A program made the translations under genes and the position numbers. From Peribacillus simplex (GTDB lineage Bacteria > Bacillota > Bacilli > Bacillales > DSM-1321), in the NCBI RefSeq assembly GCF_900156045.1, contig NZ_FTMX01000004.1, forward strand, positions 372,001-436,000: DNA of 64,000 bases, read 5' to 3'. This document shows, in pieces, positions 33,443 through 41,082 of this stretch (within the stretch, counting starts at the first letter, position 1; the number at the start of each line of letters is the position of its first letter). The notes under the pieces were generated by a model. It had not been told where the DNA came from and ran no database searches. It worked only from the letters and a program-made list of their open reading frames with translations.

Positions 33443-33449
33443 ATTTGGT

Positions 33450-33866
33450 TTACAAGATCATAACTGATGACACAACGCTTGCCACTTTTTTATCATTTTG
33501 AAATAAATCTGCGAGTACATAAGCAGTTTTTTTTCCGATTCGGTCTACTTTTGCTTCAACTTGTACGTCTCCTAATCTCACTGGTCGATGAAAGGTAGTA
33601 TGTAAATCAATAGATGCGAAGGATTGCCCGATACTTAATTTAGATGATATCGCATAAGCCATCATTATATCTGCTGCAGAAGTAACAAATCCACCCATTG
33701 CTACTCCAATTCCGTTAATAAACTTTTCATCTACTTTCCATACACCTTTCGCAATTCCATCCTGGGCATAATTTGCTTCAATCTGTAACGTTAGATCACA
33801 ATTCGGAGGTTGTTTCCCTTCTGTTAAAACTTGTAAAAGTTCGTGTCCTTTAAGTGATTTCCCCAT
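33450..33866 (-). CDS. PaaI-type hotdog thioesterase
   Basis: 138 residues, one hotdog domain. FINGIGVAMGGFVTSAADIMMAYAI is the family helix region, with N-G-x-G-x-A-M-G-G in place of the usual H-G-G, so the catalytic type may differ. ASIDLHTTFHRPVRLGDVQV is the conserved second half. I use ATG 33866 after AAGGGGGC on the minus strand; a longer frame to 33935 lacks a site. Single gene with its own terminator. Cytosolic acyl-CoA thioesterase of unknown substrate. Confidence 0.8.
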   Translation of the reverse strand: MGKSLKGHELLQVLTEGKQPPNCDLTLQIEANYAQDGIAKGVWKVDEKFINGIGVAMGGFVTSAADIMMAYAISSKLSIGQSFASIDLHTTFHRPVRLGDVQVEAKVDRIGKKTAYVLADLFQNDKKVASVVSSVMIL

Positions 33867-34034
33867 TAAATTGCCCCCTTTGAATAAGTTGAAACTACAG
33901 AATATTCTAACATATATCATGATGTTAAATGTCAATGAAGTTATTGAGTTTACAAATAAAGTAAATAGGGAGCGGATTTCTGAATCAACTGGAATGTTTT
34001 TAAGGGTTTGTAAAATTTGAACGTTATTGGAACG

Positions 34035-34147
34035 TAGGGTACTCGCTTTCCGCGGGCGGTTCCGGAAGCCTCCTCGGCTTGAGCCTGCGGGGTCTTTCTA
34101 GACGCGCTTTTCTAAGCAGGAGTATCGAACACCCGCTCCAATCAACT
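34035..34147. repeat. Diverged copy of the GC-rich MITE core
   Basis: CTCGCTTTCCGCGGGCGG, CCTCCTCGGCTTGAGCCTGC, then CAGGAGTATCGAACACC and GCTCCAATCAAC follow the order of the 40176-40393 element with many changes and a shorter middle. Only the core is kept; terminal repeats are not visible. It lies before the RpiR gene. Confidence 0.7.
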
Positions 34148-34387
34148 TGAATGTATTTTTTAGAAAAAAGCTTAAGGGAAAATGGCATTTCTTCGATTTT
34201 GTCTACCTTCTTATGGTTTATCTAAATAACCTATGATCTGTTTGAAATTTAAAGTCGTTAATTATCGAAAAAATCAAAAATCTTCTTCTTTTTCTAATTA
34301 AATTGTGATAGTGTATAAAACAAAGAAGGATTACCTTCGACATTTTGATAATAAGAAGTATTTAATTCGTCGGAAAGGGGTAATATT

Positions 34388-35242
34388 TTGGAACATCTTC
34401 CTTTTAAATTATTAGTAAAGGAAAAATTTGACCATTTATCGGCAGGTCAAAAAAAAGTTGCGGCTTACCTGATTGAAAATTTGGATGAAGCCGCCTTTAA
34501 AACGGCATTTCAAATTGGTCGGGAAGCGGAGGTTAGTGAAACGACGGTCATTCGGTTTTCCTATTCATTAGGATTTGAAGGGTTTAGTAAAATGCAGGCC
34601 AGAATTCAAAAACAGCTTCTGCACCAAAATCATATGGACATATCCAATAATGATTCGATTCTCCGCATTGATGACAAGCAAGATCCATTCACCAAAGTGA
34701 TAGAAAACGAAGTTCATATATTAAGACATCTATTAGATCATACGAACGTTCAGGATATATGGAGAGCAGTCGATGTCTTGATCCAGGCTGACCAAATATT
34801 AATTGCGGGGCATCGCATTTCCCATGCCGCCGCCTATTGGTTTTCCTATACGCTAAGTTCGTTAAGGGAAAATGTAAGTTTATGTTCACCAACAGGTGAT
34901 TTCTATGAAAAGTTTTGTAACCTCACTAACAAGTCTGTGATAGTCGTTTTTTCCTTTCCGAGGTATGCGAATGAAACATTAAAAGTTGCTGAGTGTGCCA
35001 AAGAACAAGGAGTTTGTTTAATTTCAGTTACAGACCGCCTTCTGTCACCTGTTGGCCGCATCGCTGATATTGCATTGACAACTGAAGAAAACGCAGAAAC
35101 CGGAACCAATTCAATCGCTTCCGTCATCAGCTTATTGGACTTGGTTATTGCAGGCATACATCAAAAGGACGAAAAACGGATCCACACTCATCAGCAAAAA
35201 TTAGAAAGGCTATATTCAAGTTATGAAGTGTTTAATGAATGA
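34388..35242 (+). CDS. RpiR/MurR-family transcriptional regulator
   Basis: 284 residues: an N-terminal HTH_6 domain (LSAGQKKVAAYLIENLDEAA, then ETTVIRFSYSLGFEGFSKMQ) and a SIS domain at about 110-260 (ILIAGHRISHAAAYWFSYTL, VIVVFSFPRYANETL). The start is TTG at 34388 after GAAAGGGG. The SIS domain usually binds a phosphorylated sugar, so its control of an amino acid operon is of note. It is the first gene of a five-gene run to 40157 and probably regulates it. Confidence 0.9.
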   Translation: MEHLPFKLLVKEKFDHLSAGQKKVAAYLIENLDEAAFKTAFQIGREAEVSETTVIRFSYSLGFEGFSKMQARIQKQLLHQNHMDISNNDSILRIDDKQDPFTKVIENEVHILRHLLDHTNVQDIWRAVDVLIQADQILIAGHRISHAAAYWFSYTLSSLRENVSLCSPTGDFYEKFCNLTNKSVIVVFSFPRYANETLKVAECAKEQGVCLISVTDRLLSPVGRIADIALTTEENAETGTNSIASVISLLDLVIAGIHQKDEKRIHTHQQKLERLYSSYEVFNE

Positions 35243-35288
35243 GTCTTTAATAAAGTTAAAATTCATGTAAAAGAGGAGGTGCATCATT

Positions 35289-36419
35289 ATGAATCCGATT
35301 CAATATATTGATCAGCATCAAGAATCATTGATAAAGTCCTACCATGACCTGCATGCTTTGGCTGAGCCAAGCTGGCAGGAGGAAAAAACGTCTTGCTACA
35401 TATTAAAATGCCTTAGGAAAGCGGGAATGACCACAAAAACATTTCAAAGCCATCATGGAATCATTGCCGAGATTCCAGGCATCTCAAAAAAGGTTGTGGC
35501 ATTAAGGGCTGATATGGATGCGCTTGTTCAGGAAGTAGATGGAGTTGTAAAGGCCAATCATTCATGTGGACATGACGCACATAGCACAATGGTTTTATAT
35601 ACGGCATTGGCCATTGCCTCCAGTGGATTCCGGCCTAAACACACTCTCCGATTCATATTTCAGCCTGCGGAAGAAAAAGGAGAAGGCGCTCTTCAAATGA
35701 TCAATGATGGAGCATTGGAGGATGTTACATATTTATTCGGTGTACATGTAAGACCCAGTACGGAGGTTTCTTATATGAAAGCTTCCCCCGTCATTGTCCA
35801 TGGCTCTGCCGAAACGATAAGGGGAACAATCAAAGGTGTACAAGCCCATGCATCCCGACCGCAAGATGGAATAAATGTCATCGAGGCAGCAGCTTTACTT
35901 ATACAAAAATTACAGCAGATTAATCTAGATACCGAAACTTCTTATTCCATCAAAATGACTCAATTTCAAACAAACAACAATGCATCAAACGTTATCCCGG
36001 AAACAGCTGTCTTTGCAATTGATGCAAGAGCTCAATCAAATGATGTAATGATTGAATTAAATCGCTTATCAGAGGAAGCTTTTGACCAGACAATGCAACA
36101 AACTGAAACATCCATCTCCTGGTCTGCGGAAGAATTCGTCCCAGCTGCGAGTTTGCATGAAAAAGCCATAAAGCTGGCTGAGGCCGCCATTGGAGAAATC
36201 CTTGGGACGGAAAATGTCGTTCCGGTCTGCATTTCTCAAGGAGGAGAGGATTTTCACTTTTATACAGCCCAAAATCCTGATATAACAGCAACCATGATAG
36301 GGTTAGGCTGCGATTTAACGCCTGGTCTGCACCATCCGGATATGAAGTTTAATTTACAAGCACTTATTTATGGAACGAAAATTTTAATTAACACTGTAAT
36401 GATGGCGACAGAAGAATAG
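35289..36419 (+). CDS. M20-family amidohydrolase, likely N-acyl-L-amino acid deacylase
   Basis: 376 residues. Metal motifs are RADMDALVQE, NHSCGHDAHSTM and FQPAEEKGEGALQM; the late SQGGEDFHFYTAQNPDI region completes the site. In the D- to L-amino acid pathway known from Geobacillus, an M20 enzyme removes succinate from N-succinyl-L-amino acid made by the racemase. The racemase and a GNAT acyltransferase are three and two genes downstream, so that role is likely here. The ATG follows AGAGGAGGTG. Confidence 0.87.
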   Translation: MNPIQYIDQHQESLIKSYHDLHALAEPSWQEEKTSCYILKCLRKAGMTTKTFQSHHGIIAEIPGISKKVVALRADMDALVQEVDGVVKANHSCGHDAHSTMVLYTALAIASSGFRPKHTLRFIFQPAEEKGEGALQMINDGALEDVTYLFGVHVRPSTEVSYMKASPVIVHGSAETIRGTIKGVQAHASRPQDGINVIEAAALLIQKLQQINLDTETSYSIKMTQFQTNNNASNVIPETAVFAIDARAQSNDVMIELNRLSEEAFDQTMQQTETSISWSAEEFVPAASLHEKAIKLAEAAIGEILGTENVVPVCISQGGEDFHFYTAQNPDITATMIGLGCDLTPGLHHPDMKFNLQALIYGTKILINTVMMATEE

Positions 36420-36455
36420 AATTTTTTCGATAAAAATCTACTGAAGGGGTGTTTT

Positions 36456-37940
36456 ATGGAAAATACCGCACATACATCACAAACCGGGGATCAAACAGCT
36501 ACTGATGGAAAACAACTGGAGCGCAAACTCAAACCAAGACATCTTTCCATGATTGCAATCGGCGGAACCATTGGAACGGGGCTATTTTTAGCAAGCGGTT
36601 CCATTATTCATACTGCGGGTCCCGGAGGAGCTGTAGCTGCCTATATAATTGCCGGAATCATGGTTTACTTCCTGATGACAAGCTTAGCCGAAATGGCTGC
36701 TCTCATTCCTATTACAGGCTCTTTTAGTACCTATACATCAAGGTTTGTCGATCCGGCTTTAGGATTTGCGATCGGATGGAACTATTGGTATAACAACGCA
36801 ATCGTAGTCGCGTTGGAATTGGCGGCTTCCTCCCTGATCATGAAATATTGGCTGCCTGCTGTTCCGGGCATCATTTGGAGCGCATTATTTCTTGCCCTCA
36901 TATTTGGCCTGAATGTTTTATCGGTAAAAGGATATGGAGAATCAGAATTCTGGTTTGCCATTATAAAGGTTTTGACGATTATCATTTTTATAGCAGTGGG
37001 GTTATTAATGATTGTAGGAATCATGGGAGGGGATGCCGTAGGTTTTGAAAATATCACCAAAGGAGAGGCACCGTTTAAAGGAGGCTTTTTATCCGTTATA
37101 AGTGTCTTTATGGTGGTCGGATTTGCTTTCCAAGGCACCGAGTTAGTAGGAATTGCGGCCGGCGAGAGTGAAAATCCGAGAAAAAATATACCCAAGGCCA
37201 TTAAGCAAATCTTCTGGAGACTGCTCTTGTTTTATGTATTGGCGATAATCGTGATTGGATTTTTAATCAGCTATAATGACCCGCGTTTGTTAAGCTCTGA
37301 TATAGAAGATATTGCGGTAAGTCCCTTCACTTTAGTTTTTCAAAACGCTGGACTTGCGATTGCTGCATCGGTTATGAATGTGGTCATTCTTACTTCTGTT
37401 CTTTCTGCAGGCAATTCCGCCATGTACGGTGCTTCTCGCGTCCTTTGGGTGCTGGCAAAAGAAGGCAAAGCCCCTTCGTTTCTAAAAAAAGTGAATTCAG
37501 GCGGTATTCCAGTTAACGCTGTGTACTTTTCTACCATCGTTGGGATGGCAGCTTTCCTGACCTCTCTTTTCGGTGAAGGAATGATTTATACTTGGTTATT
37601 GAATGCTGCAGGATTATCCGGCTTTTTATCCTGGTTAGGAATTTCGATTACACATTATCGATTCAGGAAGGCATATATTGCACAAGGAAGAGACTTGAAG
37701 GATTTGCCTTATGTATCAAAATGGTACCCCTTCGGTCCGATATTAGCCACATTTTTATGTGTTACGGCTATCCTGGGACAAAATTACTCTGCCTTTTTCG
37801 GCCCTGAGATCGACTGGTATGGAATATTAATTTCTTATATCGGGCTTCCTTTATTTTTCCTGGCTTTTCTAGGATATAAAATAGTAAAGCGAACGAAAAT
37901 GATTCCATTGCAAGAGGCTGATTTCAGTAAAGTTGAATAA
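36456..37940 (+). CDS. Amino acid permease, AAT/LysP-like
   Basis: 494 residues with twelve predicted helices. The N-terminal KLKPRHLSMIAIGGTIGTGLFLASG is the signature of the AAT branch of the APC superfamily, and FQGTELVGIAAGESENPRKNIPKAI is the conserved helix 6-7 loop. The ATG follows GAAGGGG. In this operon it probably imports the amino acid, perhaps a D-isomer, that is then processed by the acyltransferase, racemase and deacylase. LysP-type permeases carry lysine, but the exact substrate cannot be read from sequence. Confidence 0.9.
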   Translation: MENTAHTSQTGDQTATDGKQLERKLKPRHLSMIAIGGTIGTGLFLASGSIIHTAGPGGAVAAYIIAGIMVYFLMTSLAEMAALIPITGSFSTYTSRFVDPALGFAIGWNYWYNNAIVVALELAASSLIMKYWLPAVPGIIWSALFLALIFGLNVLSVKGYGESEFWFAIIKVLTIIIFIAVGLLMIVGIMGGDAVGFENITKGEAPFKGGFLSVISVFMVVGFAFQGTELVGIAAGESENPRKNIPKAIKQIFWRLLLFYVLAIIVIGFLISYNDPRLLSSDIEDIAVSPFTLVFQNAGLAIAASVMNVVILTSVLSAGNSAMYGASRVLWVLAKEGKAPSFLKKVNSGGIPVNAVYFSTIVGMAAFLTSLFGEGMIYTWLLNAAGLSGFLSWLGISITHYRFRKAYIAQGRDLKDLPYVSKWYPFGPILATFLCVTAILGQNYSAFFGPEIDWYGILISYIGLPLFFLAFLGYKIVKRTKMIPLQEADFSKVE

Positions 37941-37998
37941 GTTCTTTTGTTCAAAAAACAGGAGAGTATTTCATTTTAAACATAGTATTTAAATGATA

Positions 37999-38080
37999 GC
38001 TCCAGTGCCTAGTAACGACAAGCCGTCGGCTGTGGAAATTACTTGTCCATCTTATGTTGGGGCGATCAAGGCACTTGAGC
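37999..38080. repeat. 82-base imperfect palindromic repeat between operon genes
   Basis: GCTCCAGTGCCT at the left and AGGCACTTGAGC at the right form a 12-base inverted repeat with one mismatch, and the inside holds GACAAGCCGTCGGC and GGGGCGATCAAGG. It resembles the GCTCCAGCGCCTAG repeat scattered in Bacillus genomes. It lies between the permease and GNAT genes, and the ribosome binding site of the latter starts six bases after it, so it may affect downstream expression. Confidence 0.6.
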
Positions 38081-38099
38081 TTTTCCTAGGAGGTTGGAC

Positions 38100-38930
38100 A
38101 TGACGAAAACACAGGAAATTGCAATTCGTTCTCTTCATCGAATTGAAGAGCTAGAGGACGTAAGAAAGCTAGAATCCGCCATTTGGGGAGAAAACGACTC
38201 GATCCCCACACACCAAACCATAACAGCTGTGAAAAACGGTGGTTTGGTTCTAGGAGCTTATTGCGAGGAGAAGCTGATCGGATTTCAGTACAGCTTTCCG
38301 GGATTCAATGGGCAAACAGCCTATCTTTGTTCACATATTCTAGGAATAGATGAGCAATTCCGCAACAAAGGAATAGGGGAGAAGTTAAAGTTAGCCCAAC
38401 GTGAGGAAGCGTTAAAGCTTGGCTTTTCCCTTATTACCTGGACTTACGATCCTTTGGAAAGTATTAATGGGTATTTAAATATAGCAAAGCTTGGTGGGGT
38501 CTGTTCCACATATATCGCAAACTGCTATGGTGAAATGGAAGATCTTTTAAACAGCGGAATTCCATCTGACCGCTTTCTTGTCGAATGGCATATTGGTAAA
38601 AAGGAGACAACGGATTCTAGTGGACGGGGAACTCCGCTGGATTTTGTGATGGAAAACTCACTTATTCAATGGGAGACCATCGAAAAGGGAGTGCCTGTTC
38701 CTTCTTGCACCCTTCCACTGCCTGAACAGGAATGTGATACAGCTTTTGTGGCCATTCCAAAAGACTTCCGAACAATAAGGGGCACAAATAGTCAAGCAGC
38801 CAAAGAATGGCGGATGAAAACCAGGGACACATTTACCGATTTATTTCAGCAAGGATGGGAGGTAACAGATTTTATAAAGAATTCCATGACGGAAATTCCC
38901 GTTCAGTTTTATGTGCTGACAAGGAAATAA
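38100..38930 (+). CDS. GNAT-family N-acyltransferase, putative amino acid N-succinyltransferase
   Basis: 276 residues. The acyl-CoA binding signature HILGIDEQFRNKGIGEKLKL (with R-x-x-G-I-G) lies near residues 80-100, in an N-terminal GNAT domain followed by a second domain rich in aromatic residues (RFLVEWHIG). The large GNAT next to an N-acylamino acid racemase matches the succinyl-CoA:D-amino acid N-succinyltransferase of the Geobacillus pathway. ATG 38100 lies six bases after CTAGGAGG; a TTG two codons earlier is less likely. Confidence 0.8.
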   Translation: MTKTQEIAIRSLHRIEELEDVRKLESAIWGENDSIPTHQTITAVKNGGLVLGAYCEEKLIGFQYSFPGFNGQTAYLCSHILGIDEQFRNKGIGEKLKLAQREEALKLGFSLITWTYDPLESINGYLNIAKLGGVCSTYIANCYGEMEDLLNSGIPSDRFLVEWHIGKKETTDSSGRGTPLDFVMENSLIQWETIEKGVPVPSCTLPLPEQECDTAFVAIPKDFRTIRGTNSQAAKEWRMKTRDTFTDLFQQGWEVTDFIKNSMTEIPVQFYVLTRK

Positions 38931-39041
38931 GCAGGTGAATTTTAATAAGAGCTCGTAATTTCAGGCTGCTGTCAGCCTATTTAATAAAAAATTGGTAAGA
39001 CTGTGTCTTTTAACAGTTTTATCACAAAGGAGAATTTCCAA

Positions 39042-40157
39042 GTGAAAATTAAACAAGTTATTCTAAGGCATCTTAAACTAGACCTGCTTGAACCTTTTAC
39101 AACTAGCTTTGGGACCGAATACAATAGGGATTTCATCCTTGTAGAAGCAAAAAGCGATGACGGCATTTCCGGTTGGGCTGAATCGGTTGCGATGCTCGAC
39201 CCTCTGTATAATGAAGAAACCTTAAAAACAAACTGGCATATACTCGAGGATTATCTAATTCCAATTATCCTTAAAAATGAAATCAAGCATCCGGATGAAC
39301 TCTCTGAAAAATATTTCTCCCATATTCGCGGCAATTATATGGCAAAGGCCGCTTTAGAGGGTGCTGTTTGGGATCTGTATGCGAAAAAGCAAGATGCTTC
39401 ACTCTCAAGTTTATTAGGTGGAACAAAAAAGAAAATTGAAGTGGGGGTAAGCATCGGGATAAAGGACTCGATCGATTCGACCCTAGATATGATTGAAGCT
39501 CGTCTCGGTGAAGGCTATAAACGCTTTAAACTAAAAATCAAACCGGGCTGGGATGTTGAATTAATAGACAAGGTCCGAAAAGTATATCCTGAAATCCCGC
39601 TCATGGCAGACGCAAATTCAGCTTATACCTTACAAGATATAGATCGGCTATCCGCCTTGGATGATTATAAATTAATGATGATTGAACAGCCGCTTGCCTA
39701 TAACGATATTATTGACCATGCAGATTTACAGTCAAGGTTAAAAACACCTATTTGCCTGGACGAAAGCATTCACTCCTTAGAGGATGCAAGGAAAGCTATT
39801 AAATTAGGCAGCTGTAAAATTATTAATATTAAGATTGGCCGTGTCGGAGGTTTGACTGAATCCAAGAAAATACATGATTTATGTCTTGAACATGAAATTC
39901 CACTATGGTGTGGGGGTATGCTGGAATCAGGCATTGGAAGAGCGCATAATATTGCCATTACATCGCTGCCAAACTTTACTCTTCCGGGAGATACGGCAGC
40001 TTCCTCGCTCTACTGGGCAGAAGATATCATTGACCCTGAAGTTACAGTGGAAAACGGAATAATCAAAGTTCCGGAATTACCCGGAATTGGCTATGAACCA
40101 AGCTTGGAAAAAATCAATAAGTATACTATACACAGTCAAACATTTAATTTAAGTTAG
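39042..40157 (+). CDS. N-acylamino acid racemase / o-succinylbenzoate synthase family (enolase superfamily)
   Basis: 371 residues with the capping domain first and the TIM barrel after about 125. Catalytic residues are all present: Lys163 and Lys165 (KLK), metal ligands Asp190 (MADAN), Glu215 (IEQPL) and Asp240 (CLDES), and Lys264 in NIKIGRVGG. The two-lysine layout allows proton transfer on both faces, as needed for racemisation. I use GTG 39042, after AAAGGAG. No other menaquinone genes are nearby, and the operon has a GNAT and an M20 enzyme, so racemisation of N-succinylamino acids is more likely than menaquinone synthesis. Confidence 0.88.
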   Translation: MKIKQVILRHLKLDLLEPFTTSFGTEYNRDFILVEAKSDDGISGWAESVAMLDPLYNEETLKTNWHILEDYLIPIILKNEIKHPDELSEKYFSHIRGNYMAKAALEGAVWDLYAKKQDASLSSLLGGTKKKIEVGVSIGIKDSIDSTLDMIEARLGEGYKRFKLKIKPGWDVELIDKVRKVYPEIPLMADANSAYTLQDIDRLSALDDYKLMMIEQPLAYNDIIDHADLQSRLKTPICLDESIHSLEDARKAIKLGSCKIINIKIGRVGGLTESKKIHDLCLEHEIPLWCGGMLESGIGRAHNIAITSLPNFTLPGDTAASSLYWAEDIIDPEVTVENGIIKVPELPGIGYEPSLEKINKYTIHSQTFNLS

Positions 40158-40175
40158 AATTGGTTAAAAGAAAAT

Positions 40176-40393
40176 GCTGTTTTCGCTTACTTTGTTGCTA
40201 TTTTCCAAGTAAAGCAGTGTGGTTGATTTCCCCTCCAGATGCTCGCTTTCCGCGGGGCGGGCGGTGAGCCTCCTCTGCGTAAACGCCTGTGGGGTCTCAC
40301 CTGTCCCGCTGCTCCCGCAGGAGTCTCGCACTTCCGCTCCAATCAACCTTAAATCGTTTCGTTTTAAAAACAACAATCTTTATGAAAAGAGCC
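40176..40393. repeat. MITE-like palindromic repeat, copy 2 (inverted)
   Basis: A 218-base element, the reverse complement of 5177-5395 with only scattered differences, including the imperfect terminal repeats beginning GGCTGTTTTCG and GGCTCTTTTCA. It starts 19 bases after the racemase stop. The frames inside it on both strands are not genes. High identity of two distant copies suggests fairly recent movement. Confidence 0.85.
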
Positions 40394-40441
40394 AAAGAAA
40401 AAGGGCAGTCACTAGCTTCAACATCTATTTTCCTTACATAA

Positions 40442-40478
40442 AGGCATGATTCCCCATGGAGGGAACATGCCTTTTTTT
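40442..40478 (+). terminator. Rho-independent terminator after the racemase operon
   Basis: AGGCATGaTTCCC pairs with GGGAAcATGCCT and is followed by seven T. The MITE lies between the operon and this terminator. Confidence 0.85.
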
Positions 40479-40701
40479 AAACAAAAAAATAATGATTGGA
40501 AGTACTTTAAATGCCACGGCAAAGGTAAAGACTATTATTCGATATATTTCTATCCTTGAGGAGTAATGCTGAACTTAAATAGCTAATAGTTAATGACATG
40601 GCTAAGAAATCCTAAGAATTCCAGAGGAATCTCCAAATCGTGATTTGTTTATTGAAAAGGTTAGTGGAATAACAATCTTTTGTTAATCCTATTTTGCTAT
40701 A

Positions 40702-40890
40702 ATGGAAATAAAATCTTTAAGAATATTAAGACATGGACGAGAAATTCAAAACGACAGATTTTTTATCCTTTACTTTGCTTGTAAAGATGAACGGGTGCAG
40801 TTGTATGCAAAAGTATTTACCGCTTGTGTTGTAGCTTATGTATTCAGTCCAATTGACCTAATGCACGATTTTATAACTAACTCATTCTGA
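40702..40890 (+). pseudogene. Truncated DUF1232 (YkvA-like) membrane protein
   Basis: The frame has ILYFACKDERVQLYAKVF and VVAYVFSPIDLMHDFI, the conserved core of DUF1232, where the family normally reads S-P-I-D-L-I-P-D-F-I-P and continues for about 40 residues. Here it stops three residues later. No ribosome binding site precedes the ATG. Probably an inactive remnant. Confidence 0.65.
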
Positions 40891-40979
40891 TTGTGATGTG
40901 AAAATTCTTCCGCAATTCAAAACCTGTAATAGTTTTCTTGACGTAAAGTCATTAATAATAATTGAATATTAAAACAACA

Positions 40980-41007
40980 TTTGTATGTGAATCAATGCAC
41001 ATACAAA
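40980..41007. promoter_or_regulatory. Perfect palindrome before the PTS regulator gene
   Basis: TTTGTATGTG and CACATACAAA form a perfect 10-bp inverted repeat with an eight-base spacer, about 76 bases before the regulator start. No T-run follows, so it is not a terminator. It is a good candidate for the DNA site of the PRD-type activator or of another regulator of the PTS locus. Confidence 0.55.
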
Positions 41008-41040
41008 AAGAAGGGATGAAATAGTGTATACCGACAATGA

Positions 41041-41054
41041 TGCTAACGCTTACA
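41041..41054. promoter_or_regulatory. Possible cre site for CcpA
   Basis: TGCTAACGCTTACA matches the Bacillus catabolite-responsive element TGWAANCGNTNWCA at 12 of 14 positions, with the central CG kept. It lies 28 bases before the PTS regulator start, where CcpA binding would block transcription in glucose. Confidence 0.45.
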
Positions 41055-41082
41055 ATAAGGTCAAGAAGGAGGTGAGTATTAA

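Noticed and set aside
40164..40449. Open frames on both strands over MITE copy 2
   Set aside because: Same repeat-derived artefact as in copy 1; no coding features.
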